DNA from: an uncultured Phycisphaerales bacterium
Lineage (GTDB): Bacteria; Planctomycetota; Phycisphaerae; Sedimentisphaerales; Anaerobacaceae
Direction of reading: 5' to 3'
NCBI GenBank assembly: GCA_937868145.1
Contig: CALMMH010000205.1
Span: 1 to 7,058 of the forward strand
Length of the DNA: 7,058 nt
A program made the position numbers and the translations under genes. Of this stretch, positions 6,823 through 7,058 are shown one piece after another (the stretch's first letter is position 1; every line of letters begins with the position of its first letter). A model generated the notes under the pieces. The model had not been told where the DNA came from. It saw only the letters and a list, made by a program, of their open reading frames with translations, and ran no database searches.

Positions 6823-7058
6823 GGCCGCCGTCCTCCTTGGAGGCATCGGACGGCCGGGTCGTCGAGCCATCGGGACGTTTCTCGCCCGTCAGCTCGTCGA
6901 TGATGCTCTTCTTGGTCTTCTCCTGCTTCACCGGGGTCTCGGGCACGCTCTCGACCCGGTTCGTCTTTGCCGGCGAAGCGGGTTCCGTCTTGACGCTCGA
7001 TGCCGGCTGCGTCAGCTTGCTGAGCAGGTCCTTGTTGGGCTGCGGCACAACGGTTTCG
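6815..7058 (-). CDS. C-terminal tail of an upstream protein, possibly the ABC transporter ATPase (5' end cut by window)
   Basis: The minus frame is open from the right window edge to a TAA at 6817-6815, giving 80 complete codons. There is no start that must be used: a GTG at 7048 exists, but the frame continues upstream of it, so this is read as the 3' part of a longer gene. The visible part begins ETVVPQPNKDLLSKLTQ and is then dominated by Lys, Glu, Pro, Ser and Thr, with a short hydrophobic patch KSIIDELTG. It looks intrinsically disordered and has no membrane segment or nucleotide-binding motif. It overlaps the ABC permease start by eight bases (ATGCGTAA), so the two genes are co-transcribed. 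An ABC ATP-binding subunit is the expected neighbour, but none of its diagnostic motifs lies in the window, so that identity is inference. Confidence 0.65.
   Translation of the reverse strand, partial: ETVVPQPNKDLLSKLTQPASSVKTEPASPAKTNRVESVPETPVKQEKTKKSIIDELTGEKRPDGSTTRPSDASKEDGGHA
6831..6838 (-). promoter_or_regulatory. Ribosome binding site of the ABC permease
   Basis: AAGGAGGA reads on the minus strand eight bases before the ATG at 6822. It lies within the end of the upstream coding region and fixes the permease start. Confidence 0.8.

Overview
The window is about 7 kb of moderately GC-rich bacterial chromosome. All five recognisable genes lie on the minus strand, so transcription runs from position 7058 towards position 1. 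The gene content points to a planctomycete, probably in or near the Phycisphaerae/Sedimentisphaerales: a Tat-exported protein resembling L-fucose/L-arabinose isomerases, a PcrA-type helicase, and an ABC-2 permease followed by a large membrane-anchored helical-repeat protein. This placement is inferred from protein character only; no marker gene is present.

In transcription order, 7058-6815 is the 3' end of a gene cut by the window edge. It encodes a charged, proline-rich, probably disordered tail. Its stop codon overlaps the start of the next gene by 8 bases, and that gene (6822-5443) is an ABC-2 type membrane permease. After 32 bases comes a 596-residue protein with one N-terminal membrane anchor and a helical-repeat-like body (5410-3620). 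These three look like one operon, probably an ABC exporter (the cut gene being the likely ATPase) with an accessory protein.

The operon ends in a GC-rich hairpin with a T-tract (about 3618-3541). The T-tract abuts the ribosome-binding site of a complete UvrD/PcrA superfamily 1 DNA helicase (3521-1356), which carries all canonical helicase motifs and the C-terminal Tudor-like domain. The hairpin is so close to the helicase start that it may act as an attenuator as well as a terminator.

Between the helicase and the last gene is a 228-base gap containing the most unusual object in the window, a 177-base AT-rich element at 1159-1335. A perfect 29-bp inverted repeat encloses two further perfect hairpins of 16 and 17 bp, whose loops are complementary to each other. 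It does not match attC sites, retron cassettes with a reverse transcriptase, CRISPR arrays or a simple terminator. It could be a MITE-like non-autonomous element or a structured RNA in the leader of the downstream gene.

The last gene (1127 to the left edge) encodes a Tat-signal protein with an L-fucose/L-arabinose isomerase-like character; its C-terminus lies outside the window.
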